DNA from: CAKZQX01 sp034436755
GTDB lineage: Bacteria; Chloroflexota; Chloroflexia; Chloroflexales; Chloroflexaceae
Length of the DNA stretch: 64,000 nt
NCBI GenBank assembly: GCA_034436755.1
Contig: DAOTVB010000216.1
Location: forward strand, 1-64,000
Direction of reading: 5' to 3'
Part shown: in pieces, positions 15,525-23,746 of the stretch
Numbering within the stretch: the first letter of the stretch is position 1
Layout of the letters: each line of letters starts with the position of its first letter
Made by a program: the position numbers and the translations under genes
The notes under the pieces: generated by a model
What the model saw: only the letters and a program-made list of their open reading frames with translations
Database searches by the model: none
What the model was told of the DNA's origin: nothing

Positions 15525-15725
15525 ATGCCTAAAATGAAAACCCACAAAGGAGCAGCGCGTCGGTTTAAAATTACCGGCAGGGGCAAGTATATGCAGGCCA
15601 AGGGTGGTCGTGGTCTCAAGCGCAACCGTGCCAAGCGTGTACGCCGCCTCTACGGTAAAATGCTGCCAACGTCCGAGGCCAATAAGAGCCATCTGGAAGT
15701 AGCGCTGCCATACGGAGTGAAGTAA
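15525..15725 (+). CDS. rpmI: 50S ribosomal protein L35
   Basis: This 66-residue basic protein begins MPKMKTHKGAARRFKITGRG and contains KRNRAKRVRRL, the L35 pattern. It follows infC by 11 bp in the conserved infC-rpmI-rplT order. The usual L35 length is about 65. Confidence 0.97.
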   Translation: MPKMKTHKGAARRFKITGRGKYMQAKGGRGLKRNRAKRVRRLYGKMLPTSEANKSHLEVALPYGVK

Positions 15726-15812
15726 CTGGCGGGAGTTAGTCGGTCGTCCGGGGTTTCCCTGGAGCGTACCTGCTGCTGCTGCTGTCTGAATATCTGCTAA
15801 ACGGAGGAATCA

Positions 15813-16166
15813 ATGGCCCGTGTAAAACGTGGCGTTATGGCCCGTAAAAGCCATAAAAAGGTGATGAAGCAGGCCAAGGGCTACTGGGGTAGTCGGAGTC
15901 GCCACTTCCGCCCGGCAAATGAGACGGTGATGCATGCGCTGGCGTATGCCTACCGTGACCGCCGCAACCGCAAGCGTGATTTCCGCGGGCTCTGGATCCA
16001 GCGGATCAATGCCGCCGCGCGCTTGAATGGCACCACCTACAGCCGTCTGATGAAGGGTTTGAAGGACGCCGGGATCGACCTGGATCGCAAGATGCTGGCC
16101 GATCTGGCGGTACGTGATCCGGCGGCCTTTAGTTCGATTGTCGCCGAGGTTCAGTCAGCGTCGTAG
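15813..16166 (+). CDS. rplT: 50S ribosomal protein L20
   Basis: The 117-residue protein begins MARVKRGVMARKSHKKVMKQ and carries AYRDRRNRKRDFRGLWIQRI and GTTYSRLM, all conserved in L20. L20 is an early assembly protein and in several phyla represses its own operon by binding the leader. A strong GGAGGA ribosome site precedes the ATG. An 87-bp gap separates it from rpmI, longer than usual, and holds a short CTG-rich run. Confidence 0.97.
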   Translation: MARVKRGVMARKSHKKVMKQAKGYWGSRSRHFRPANETVMHALAYAYRDRRNRKRDFRGLWIQRINAAARLNGTTYSRLMKGLKDAGIDLDRKMLADLAVRDPAAFSSIVAEVQSAS

Positions 16167-16170
16167 GCCG

Positions 16171-16989
16171 GTGATCACCAGTACCGCGAATTCGCACGTC
16201 AAGTACATCCGCTCGCTAAGCGCTGACCGTCGAGAGCGCCACCGCGAGCGGTGTTTTGTGCTTGAAGGAGTTCGTCTGGTGCAGGAGGCACTGTACACGG
16301 GAGTTCCGCTGCAACTGGGGCTCTATGCGCCGGAGCAACTGGCGGCAACCGCTGCCGGTCAGCATCTGCTGGAGCAGATTGCTGACCAGTCCGGTTGGTA
16401 TGCGGCCACGCCGCGCGTGGTCGCCGCCGCCGCCGATACGGTGACGCCCCAGGGTCTGGTTGCGGTTGCGTCCTGGCCGGATTTACCGCCGCGCCCCGGT
16501 CTGACGCTGATCCTCGATGCTATTCAAGATCCGGGGAATGTCGGCACGCTGCTGCGCTCGGCGGCGGCGGCCGGTGTTGGGCAGATCGTCTGTATACGGG
16601 GGACGGCTGATGTCTACAGCCCCAAGGTTGTGCGCGCGGCGATGGGGGCGCACTTCTCCCTGCCACTGCAGGTTGACCGACAGTGGGCCGATCTCGCCGG
16701 GATGCCGACGGCCGGGACGGCGGTCTATGCGGCCGTTGCACAGGCTCCGCTGCCCTACTACGCGGTTGACTGGTGCCGGCCGGCCGCGTTAATTATTGGG
16801 AATGAGGCCCAGGGGATCAGTGACGCGGGTCTGGCGCTGGCAACAACGTTGATCACCATCCCGATGGAAGGACTGGTCGAGTCGCTCAATGCGGCGATAG
16901 CCGGAAGCGTGATATTATTTGAGGCATTGCGCCAGCGAACAGAGGATCGACGCCTGAGAAGTGAGCGGGGGGACCATGAGCATTACTGA
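16171..16989 (+). CDS. TrmH/SpoU-family RNA 2'-O-methyltransferase
   Basis: The start is the GTG at 16171, four bases after the rplT stop; an earlier in-frame ATG lies inside rplT. The 272-residue protein has an N-terminal substrate-binding domain (about 1-95, SRQEHRYVLEG-like RHRERCFVLEGVRLV). A SPOUT knot domain follows, with ILDAIQDPGNVGTLLRSAAAAG, then IIGNEAQGIS and IPMEGLVESLNAAIAGSVILFE, the three SpoU motifs. It probably methylates ribose on 23S rRNA (RlmB or TsnR-like), fitting its place after rplT. Target base not deducible. It overlaps pheS by 14 bp. Confidence 0.88.
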   Translation: MITSTANSHVKYIRSLSADRRERHRERCFVLEGVRLVQEALYTGVPLQLGLYAPEQLAATAAGQHLLEQIADQSGWYAATPRVVAAAADTVTPQGLVAVASWPDLPPRPGLTLILDAIQDPGNVGTLLRSAAAAGVGQIVCIRGTADVYSPKVVRAAMGAHFSLPLQVDRQWADLAGMPTAGTAVYAAVAQAPLPYYAVDWCRPAALIIGNEAQGISDAGLALATTLITIPMEGLVESLNAAIAGSVILFEALRQRTEDRRLRSERGDHEHY

Positions 16990-18022
16990 TGAGTTGACCG
17001 AGGTAGAGCAGCGGGCGCAGGATGAGCTGGCTGCCGTTACCGATCTGAACGGGCTTGCTGCATGGAAAAGTTCCTACCTGGGTAAGGGTGGCGCGATTAC
17101 CCGTCTGAGCCGGGGGATGGGCGCGCTGCCCGCCGAAGAGCGCCCGGTAGTCGGGCAGCAGGTGAACCGCCTCCGTGCGACCCTGGAGCAGGCCTACAAC
17201 GATGCCGAAGCCCGGTTAAAAGTCGCAGCGCGGGAAGCCACCCTTGCGGGTGACCGGGTTGACGTAACGCTGCCGGGCCGCCAGCCCGACCTGGGTCGGT
17301 TGCACCTGACGACGCAGGTATTTCGCCAGGTTATCGCTATCTTTGCGGAGATGGGTTTCCAGGTCTGGGAGAGCCGCGAGGTTGAGACGGACGACTATAA
17401 CTTCGGTCTGCTCAACTTCCTGCCCGATCATCCGGCGCGAGATATGCAGGATACCTTCTATGTAGAGATGCCGCCCGCTGCGCCGAAAACGCTGCTGCGG
17501 ACGCATACCTCGCCGGGGCAGATCCATGCGATGCATCGGTATGCGCCCAACCCGCTGCGTGTGTTGCTGCCGGGGAAATGCTACCGCAACGAGCAGGTGA
17601 CGGCGCGGAGTGAGTTTATGTTCCACCAGTTTGAGTTCCTCGCGGTAGGACATAGCATCACGATGGGCGACCTGAAGGGTACGCTTGACTTCTTCGCCGA
17701 GCGGCTGTTCGGGAAGGGTACGCGCACGCGCTTCCGGGCAAGCTACTTCCCCTTCACCGAGCCCAGCGCCGAGATGGATGTCAGTTGCTTCCTGTGTGGC
17801 GCAAAGGGCTGCCGCGTCTGTAAGTACACCGGCTGGCTGGAGATCGGCGGCTGTGGGATGGTTCACCCGAATGTGCTGCGCAACGGTGGCTATGATCCGG
17901 AGAAGTTCAGCGGGTTCGCGGGTGGGTTTGGCCCGGAGCGGATTACCATGCTCAAGTATGGTATCGAAGACATTCGCTGGTTCTACAGTGGCGATATACG
18001 TTTCCTCGAACAATTCTCCTGA
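16976..18022 (+). CDS. pheS: Phenylalanine-tRNA ligase alpha subunit
   Basis: The ATG at 16976 follows GCGGGGGGA and overlaps the methyltransferase gene. The 348-residue protein has the coiled N-terminal arm (to about 90), then class II motif 2 (LLRTHTSPGQIHAM, GKCYRNEQVTARSEFMFHQFE) and motif 3 near the end (GFGPERITMLKYGI). The PSAEMDVSCFLCG region with a CRVCKYTGW segment resembles the variant that carries extra cysteines. PheRS is normally an alpha2beta2 enzyme encoded as pheST. Here no pheT follows; the next gene is an unrelated membrane protein, so the beta subunit must be elsewhere. Confidence 0.95.
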   Translation: MSITDELTEVEQRAQDELAAVTDLNGLAAWKSSYLGKGGAITRLSRGMGALPAEERPVVGQQVNRLRATLEQAYNDAEARLKVAAREATLAGDRVDVTLPGRQPDLGRLHLTTQVFRQVIAIFAEMGFQVWESREVETDDYNFGLLNFLPDHPARDMQDTFYVEMPPAAPKTLLRTHTSPGQIHAMHRYAPNPLRVLLPGKCYRNEQVTARSEFMFHQFEFLAVGHSITMGDLKGTLDFFAERLFGKGTRTRFRASYFPFTEPSAEMDVSCFLCGAKGCRVCKYTGWLEIGGCGMVHPNVLRNGGYDPEKFSGFAGGFGPERITMLKYGIEDIRWFYSGDIRFLEQFS

Positions 18023-18053
18023 GTGGCTCCTGAGGCGTGAAGCGTAAAAGGTC

Positions 18054-19895
18054 ATGCGAATAAGACGTGTTGCGCTTCACGTTTCCTCTTTTCCCCTGTA
18101 CGCGCTGCTGCTGCTCTTTTTGCTGCTGGCAACGCTGTACAATGTTGTCATTCCCCTGGGTGAAGGGCCGGATGAGCCGGGACATATGGCGTATGTGTTG
18201 TTCCTGGCGCGCGAAGGCCGGTTGCCCCGGCAACATGTGGCGGTCGGGCCGGTTGATGTACCGGGCGAAGGGCATCAGCCGCCGCTGGCCTATCTGCTGG
18301 CGCTGCCGGCGGTAGCCTGGTTGCCCCCCGCCGAAGATGAATTCTTCCTGAGCGACAATCCCGATTTTCTCTGGAATAGCGGTAGCGAACCGGCAGCATT
18401 CATGCGCTCCAGTCAGGAATACTGGCCGTGGCGTGGGGTGGTGCGGGCCTGGCATCTGACGCGGGGCGTTGCAACGCTCCTGGGACTGGTAACGCTGGTC
18501 TGTACCTGGAAAGCCGCACATGCCCTGGTTCAACCCGACCAGACCACGCAACCGGCGCGGGCATACCTGCCCCTGCTGGCAACCGCATTTGTCGCGCTCA
18601 ATCCGCAGTTTTTATTTACCTCGGCCCTGGTGACCAATGATGCGCTGCTGACGGCGTTGAGTGCGGGGTTGTTCTGGCTGGCCGTTAGTCCATCTGTGGT
18701 CAACCACCGCCACCGCTGGTCGCTGCTGGCGGGCGGGCTGTTCGGGCTGGCGCTGCTGACCAAGCAGAGTGCGCTGCTGCTGGCCCCGCTGCTGCTCTGG
18801 GCCAGTTGGCGCGCCGGCAATGGCAACTGGCGCGCAACGGCCCGCACTGTTGTCACCTGGGCCGCGGTTGCGCTGCTGCTGGCGGGCTGGTGGTATGCGC
18901 GCAACTGGCAGCTCTACGGTGACCCGTTCGGGCTGGGCGTGTTTCGTGATGAGTTTATGACCCAGGCATTTAACTGGCGCAGTCCGGCGGCCTGGCGCGC
19001 GGCTCTGGTGCAACTCTATGCCTCGTTCTGGGCGCGCTTTGGCTGGATGAGTCTGCATCCGCCGGTGTGGGTTATCCGGGTGTATGCGCTGATCGGCCTG
19101 GTTGCGCTCGCTGGGTTGGTACTCTACCTGAGTCGCCGGCTGCGTGCCGGGGGATGGCGGCGGTACTCACTGCGAACTATGATTGAGTCGCCTTGGGTGG
19201 CCGTCATCCTGCTGCCGCTGCTGGCGCTGGCCTGGACGGTGAGCTTTGCGCTGACGGCGGGTCTGGTCGCCTGGCAGGGGCGCATGCTCTTCCCGGCACT
19301 GCCCGCGATTGCAATTCTGCTGGCTGCGGGTTGGGTCTGGTTGCCGCGCCTGGGCATCGGTGCCGGGTTGGTGGGATTGCTGGCACTGGCGCTCTACCTG
19401 CCGCTGGGGGTGATTCGTCCGGCGTATGAGTGGCGCACGCTGCCGCCACAGCAGGCGCAGGCGCGGTTGGAGCAATCGCTCTCGGCGCGCTTTGCCCAGT
19501 CTTGGGAGCGTGGCGTGGAACTACGCGGCTGGCGATTGGCAGGGATTGCCCGTCCTGGAGAGACCATTACCGTAACGCTGACCTGGCATGCCCTGGAACC
19601 GATCCCGCAGGATTGGACGGTCTTTGTGCATCTGGTGGACGATGCGGGGCGGATTGTGGCGGAGGATAACCAGCGCCCGCAGGGAGGGGCGTTTCCGCTG
19701 CCCCGCTGGACGCCGGGTGACTGGGTGGAAGATCCGCATCCGCTGACATTGCCCGCCGATCTTCCGCCGGGGCAGTATAAACTGCGCGCGGGACTCTATC
19801 TGCCGGAGGAGCGCGGACGGCGGCAGTATACTCGGACCGTCACGGGTGATCCGGTGACTGATGCGGTGACACTGGGGGTGATCGAGGTGCGGTAA
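18054..19895 (+). CDS. Multi-spanning glycosyltransferase-like membrane protein (GT39/DUF2142 type)
   Basis: The 613-residue protein has about 11 membrane spans. An early extracytoplasmic motif, LGEGPDEPGHMAYVLFLARE, carries an Asp/Glu pair of the kind used by dolichyl-phosphate-mannose or polyprenyl-phosphate-dependent transferases. After the last span (about 465) comes a soluble beta-rich domain with WTVFVHLVDDAGRIVAEDN and PPGQYKLRAGLYLPEE, common at the C-termini of such proteins in Chloroflexota. The likely role is sugar transfer from a lipid carrier on the outer face. The acceptor is unknown. It sits 31 bp after pheS, possibly by read-through. Confidence 0.65.
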   Translation: MRIRRVALHVSSFPLYALLLLFLLLATLYNVVIPLGEGPDEPGHMAYVLFLAREGRLPRQHVAVGPVDVPGEGHQPPLAYLLALPAVAWLPPAEDEFFLSDNPDFLWNSGSEPAAFMRSSQEYWPWRGVVRAWHLTRGVATLLGLVTLVCTWKAAHALVQPDQTTQPARAYLPLLATAFVALNPQFLFTSALVTNDALLTALSAGLFWLAVSPSVVNHRHRWSLLAGGLFGLALLTKQSALLLAPLLLWASWRAGNGNWRATARTVVTWAAVALLLAGWWYARNWQLYGDPFGLGVFRDEFMTQAFNWRSPAAWRAALVQLYASFWARFGWMSLHPPVWVIRVYALIGLVALAGLVLYLSRRLRAGGWRRYSLRTMIESPWVAVILLPLLALAWTVSFALTAGLVAWQGRMLFPALPAIAILLAAGWVWLPRLGIGAGLVGLLALALYLPLGVIRPAYEWRTLPPQQAQARLEQSLSARFAQSWERGVELRGWRLAGIARPGETITVTLTWHALEPIPQDWTVFVHLVDDAGRIVAEDNQRPQGGAFPLPRWTPGDWVEDPHPLTLPADLPPGQYKLRAGLYLPEERGRRQYTRTVTGDPVTDAVTLGVIEVR

Positions 19896-20274
19896 GTGTA
19901 TTCATATCGCTGTGGATGACGAGGTTTAGATAGTAGAGTAATAATTTCCTCTGCGTATTCCTGCCTGTAACACTGGTCATATGACCAGGGGAGAATCCCT
20001 TCTCGCGCCAGTAGCACTATCAGCATTTACTGCTACACTGAAATGTAGCAACCTACTCTCTTAATAAACATGTGTGCAGTATCCTGGCGTTTTGGGTCAT
20101 CGTTGTCATCCGAATCTATGCTATTGCTATGCATCTCTTCATTACTTTAACATTCACTCATAAACAAAATCGCACAGAATGAACTGCTGAGATGGCGGTA
20201 TAATGTGCTGACAAACCAGATATTGTCGGCAGTGACAATCTATGCCTCACTGAAGAGGGTAAGGAGTGCTTCCT
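19896..20274. other. Gene-free region before the LVIVD-repeat gene
   Basis: It holds a small hairpin, TGCTACA (20031-20037) with TGTAGCA (20044-20050), and a TATAAT box at 20199-20204 about 70 bp before the next gene. No good -35 box is at the expected distance. AT content is clearly higher than in flanking genes. Nothing else is recognised. Confidence 0.5.
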
Positions 20275-23178
20275 ATGTCAACGTATTTTTCCCCCGTGGC
20301 GCGACTGCTGGTACTGTTATTAGCATTGTCTGTTATGTCTCCCCCGTCACAACCAGGTAGCACAGCGCGCGTGTCGGTTGCATCTCCCGCTGCGCAGGAA
20401 GATGCCGCTATGCCCCGGATTGAACTGGTCCATGATCTTGTCGGCCAGGGAAGACCGATAACGGTTAATAACAACCGGGCATATATTGGGCAAGATGATA
20501 TTTTGAAGGTTTTTGATGTACGTAACCCGGATCAACCAGTACGCCTGGCAAATATTCCCGTTGCAACCGATTTGCCCGAAAACGCCACTGCTACTATTAC
20601 GCAGATCAAAGTGCGGGGATATCTGGTCTATGTCGTATATACCACGTGGCCTACCACTTCCTGTTTTCCCGAACGGACCCTGGTCATCATCGATGTTCGT
20701 CAGCCAGTTTATCCGGTAGTTCACAGTCGCTATGTACTTGGACCTGGAGGATCTGGAACAACCAGTCAAGTGCATCTGAATGACTCCCTGGTATACTACT
20801 ATTTTAATGCGTGTACATTTGATGCACTCAGTGAGTTGCGGATTCTGGATGTGCGGGATCTTGCCAATCCAACGCTGCGTGGTCATTATCCTGTCCCACA
20901 GTATGGGCAGGTTGCCCAATTGCCGCAAGAAGACTTTTTTGCGTACATTATAAGTTCAGATCCTGCAACTGATACGGAGAATCTCCAGATTATTGACGTA
21001 AGTAATCCTGATGATCCCGTTCTGCGCGGGAGTATTATGCTTTCCCACGTTAAAATGCAAGACATGGATGTAGTTGATGGTATGGCATACCTGTTTTCCG
21101 GAATTACAAGCGACAATCCGAGGTTTCCTCTTAATACACACCAGTTCGATATTATTGATTTGCAAAACCCCGATAATCCGGTCTTACTTCACTCCTTTGG
21201 TTATGGTTATGCCGATAAGTACTCTAGTCGTTCTTATCGATTGCGCGCCGTAACTGGTGAGTATGCATATATATCGAGCCAATACTACACCGTCAATCAT
21301 GAAGAAGACTATGCCTCCGCTCTATCTGTTTTTGACATAAGCGAACCAACTGACACTACCCTGGCTGCCAGCTATAATCTTGGTAAGAAGTTTATCAAAA
21401 CTATCCAGGTGATAGGAAATATGGTATATCTGAAAACCGATATTGACCTGCAAATCATTGATGGTGCTACGCGCCGCGGTAGCTTTGCCCCAGGTGGTGT
21501 TGTTATGCAAGTTGCGGAAGGCTTTTACTATGGATCGCGTGATGGCGGGTTGATTATCGCTGATGTGCGTAATCCCGACAGTCCCACATTGCGTGGCAAT
21601 TATTCTGCCTTCAGCGCCCCAAAAAACCGGAATAGCAATATATATTTTGCCGATAATCGCGTTTATATTACCGAAACTCATTGGGTAATAGGGGGGCCTG
21701 CACTGCAGTATGCCAGTAACTTGTATGTAATTGATATTACTGATCCCGATCGTCCGGTCAAGCAGAGGCAAATTCATCTTGGAACGCGCTGGTACCGTGA
21801 TCGGATATTCCCACTATCTATCTTTGCTGTGAGGGATGCTCTGGTTTATATTTACGATGCGACGGAATTCGAGATCCAGGTTGTCAATGTGCAAGATCTG
21901 GCTAACCCAACGCTATATAATCGGGTTCCAGTACCGCTCGGTTGGCAATCGTCAAACGATGTTACTAATGAAGTCCATAGTGTGCAATCCGCGGGAAGCC
22001 TGGTCTATATTGGCTATGATCGAGATATCGACTCCACATCTGGTGAAACGTTGCGGGCGAGCCTCGAAATTGTCGATACCAGTGATCCAGATAACCCGAC
22101 GTTGCGCGGTGAGTGGCTAACGAATGATAATCGCATCTGGGGCGAAGGTACAAAATTACATGTGCTGGGAACCTACGTCTTTGTCGTTTCACCGAGTAAT
22201 GATGCTCAAACCGGGTCGTCCATCACTATTTTTGATGTAAGCGACCCGGATACTCCCGTGTTACGGAGTTCTTTTACGACTCCCGGCACAGTTAACGACC
22301 TCCAGATGGTGGGAACGCTGGTCTACATCGCCAATGGTCAGGCCGGGTTGCAGATCGTCGATTTGAGCGACGCGGCTAATCCCGTCATCCAGGGCAGCCT
22401 GGACACTCCTGGCACGGCGTCCGAGTTACATCTGGTTGGTACCCTGGCCTATATTGCCGATGGTGCCGGCGGGATGCAGATAGTTGACGTGAGTGATCCG
22501 GCCAATCCGGTACTGCACGGTAGCTTCGATACTCCAGGTAATGCACAACACCTGCAGGTAACTGATCAATTTGTGTATGTTGCCGATGGCCCGGGTGGTC
22601 TCCAGGTTCTTGATGTGCAGGATACGACCAATCCGGTGCTGTTTGCCGACTATTCTCATCGCATGGTCGCAGGCGGGCTGCATGTTATGGAAGATTTCAT
22701 CGTTGCCGGATCACTCGTTTTTCGTTTGGCACGACCACAGGCAATGACTGTCTCAACGAATGGAGCTACGCTAACGGCTCCCGATATGTCAACCAGTCTG
22801 ACCTTCCCTGCCAATAGCTTTACCACGCCGGTCACGGTGACCTTGACTGAAATGGTATTGACCCAACCACCGCAGCGTGATCCGGTTATGCTGGATAAGC
22901 ATACGTTTGAAGTGACTGCGGTCGTCAGTGACACCCAGGAACCGGCACAACCCACACAACCCTACACGCTAACGGTGGGGTACCAGGACTATGAACGGGG
23001 TTTAGCGGTCGAGGAGACCCTGGCGCTCTACTGGTGGGATGGTAGCCAGTGGGTGAAAGAACCGGATAGCAGCGTTGATCCGGTAAACAATACGATCACT
23101 GCCACGCCCGATCACTTTGGGCTCTGGACGATCATGGGCGAGCCGCAACGGATATTTCTCCCTATCGTGGGGCGATAA
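20275..23178 (+). CDS. Secreted LVIVD-repeat (beta-propeller) protein
   Basis: The ATG at 20275 follows AAGGAG; an in-frame GTG at 20266 overlaps that site and is rejected. The 967-residue protein has a signal peptide (hydrophobic run about 11-21) and then a long series of repeats of about 45-60 residues. Each repeat carries a LQIVDVSDPANPVLRGS-like strand (for example near 700, 745 and 790), the LVIVD pattern that folds into beta propellers. A C-terminal region (about 820-950) has an FPANSFTTPVTVTLTEM segment reminiscent of ZU5-type domains. The last residues are RIFLPIVGR. It is probably exported and binds surface or extracellular ligands. Codon usage is more AT-rich than in its neighbours, suggesting recent arrival or relaxed constraint. 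Confidence 0.8.
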   Translation: MSTYFSPVARLLVLLLALSVMSPPSQPGSTARVSVASPAAQEDAAMPRIELVHDLVGQGRPITVNNNRAYIGQDDILKVFDVRNPDQPVRLANIPVATDLPENATATITQIKVRGYLVYVVYTTWPTTSCFPERTLVIIDVRQPVYPVVHSRYVLGPGGSGTTSQVHLNDSLVYYYFNACTFDALSELRILDVRDLANPTLRGHYPVPQYGQVAQLPQEDFFAYIISSDPATDTENLQIIDVSNPDDPVLRGSIMLSHVKMQDMDVVDGMAYLFSGITSDNPRFPLNTHQFDIIDLQNPDNPVLLHSFGYGYADKYSSRSYRLRAVTGEYAYISSQYYTVNHEEDYASALSVFDISEPTDTTLAASYNLGKKFIKTIQVIGNMVYLKTDIDLQIIDGATRRGSFAPGGVVMQVAEGFYYGSRDGGLIIADVRNPDSPTLRGNYSAFSAPKNRNSNIYFADNRVYITETHWVIGGPALQYASNLYVIDITDPDRPVKQRQIHLGTRWYRDRIFPLSIFAVRDALVYIYDATEFEIQVVNVQDLANPTLYNRVPVPLGWQSSNDVTNEVHSVQSAGSLVYIGYDRDIDSTSGETLRASLEIVDTSDPDNPTLRGEWLTNDNRIWGEGTKLHVLGTYVFVVSPSNDAQTGSSITIFDVSDPDTPVLRSSFTTPGTVNDLQMVGTLVYIANGQAGLQIVDLSDAANPVIQGSLDTPGTASELHLVGTLAYIADGAGGMQIVDVSDPANPVLHGSFDTPGNAQHLQVTDQFVYVADGPGGLQVLDVQDTTNPVLFADYSHRMVAGGLHVMEDFIVAGSLVFRLARPQAMTVSTNGATLTAPDMSTSLTFPANSFTTPVTVTLTEMVLTQPPQRDPVMLDKHTFEVTAVVSDTQEPAQPTQPYTLTVGYQDYERGLAVEETLALYWWDGSQWVKEPDSSVDPVNNTITATPDHFGLWTIMGEPQRIFLPIVGR

Positions 23179-23200
23179 ACGCAGCCCTGATAGACGCGAC

Positions 23201-23457
23201 TTACGCGGTGGAAATTTGGACTACGAACAACACGACATGAGCGAACACCGCGAACCGGCCAGTGCTGCCATGGCTCAGGCGATCCCGCATTTGGCGGGGA
23301 ATATCGCCTCCGGCAGGGCGGAAGAACCCGGTTCTTTTCCCGAAAATTCGGCTCCTTGAGCCGAATTTTCGGGAAAAGAACAAGAATGTACCATGCTGCC
23401 GCAGGCGAGTCGGATCGGTTATCCAGATAAATGCCTGGTTTGGAACCAACCGCGTAA
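23201..23457. repeat. Hairpin-repeat family copy C (perfect 24-bp core hairpin)
   Basis: The outer ends are TTACGCGGT (23201-23209) and ACCGCGTAA (23449-23457). The inner arms are CGCCTCCGGCAG (starting about 23305) and CTGCCGCAGGCG (about 23396-23407). The core at 23331-23381 consists of two perfect 24-base complementary arms around CTT. The left 100 bp is the reverse complement of the right part of copy D. Confidence 0.85.
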
Positions 23458-23602
23458 CTCGTGTGATTGAGTAGAGATGGTATAATTCCTATAGTCCATA
23501 CGTCTGATAACAAGATCATACGTCCTGTGGTACACTGATGCTGTCGTGCCGGCCGCTGCGGAGGGCACATCTTTTGTAATCGCCCGAAAGGAGGTGAGCA
23601 CT
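23458..23602 (+). promoter_or_regulatory. Upstream region of the leuS transcript
   Basis: A GGTATAATTCC string gives a perfect -10 box near 23479-23484, but no matching -35 is present. The transcript would carry a GC-rich segment (about 23546-23575, GCCGGCCGCTGCGGAGGGC) and then the very strong ribosome site AAAGGAGGTGA at 23587-23597. T-box features (specifier stem, AGGGTGG antiterminator) are not seen. Confidence 0.4.
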
Positions 23603-23746
23603 ATGTCTGAACCTGACCTTAGTGATCTTGGTTGCATGTCTGGTTTATGTTTCGCTGTTCAGGATCCACGCATCACGTTTCACACATCACGTTTCACGTT
23701 GCCTGTATCCGTGCTCACGTTCCAAGGAGCGATAGCTTATGAGTGA
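23603..23746 (+). CDS. Possible 47-residue leader peptide overlapping leuS
   Basis: The ATG at 23603 follows the best ribosome site in the region (AAAGGAGGTGA). The product starts MSEPDLSDLGCMSGLCFAVQ and its TGA stop (23744-23746) lies inside the leuS start region, so ribosomes ending here could re-start at leuS. It has four leucines in its first 16 residues and near its end, but no Leu run typical of classical attenuation. The middle is low-complexity: ATCACGTTTCAC appears twice. It could be a genuine coupled leader or a chance open frame. Confidence 0.4.
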   Translation: MSEPDLSDLGCMSGLCFAVQDPRITFHTSRFTLPVSVLTFQGAIAYE

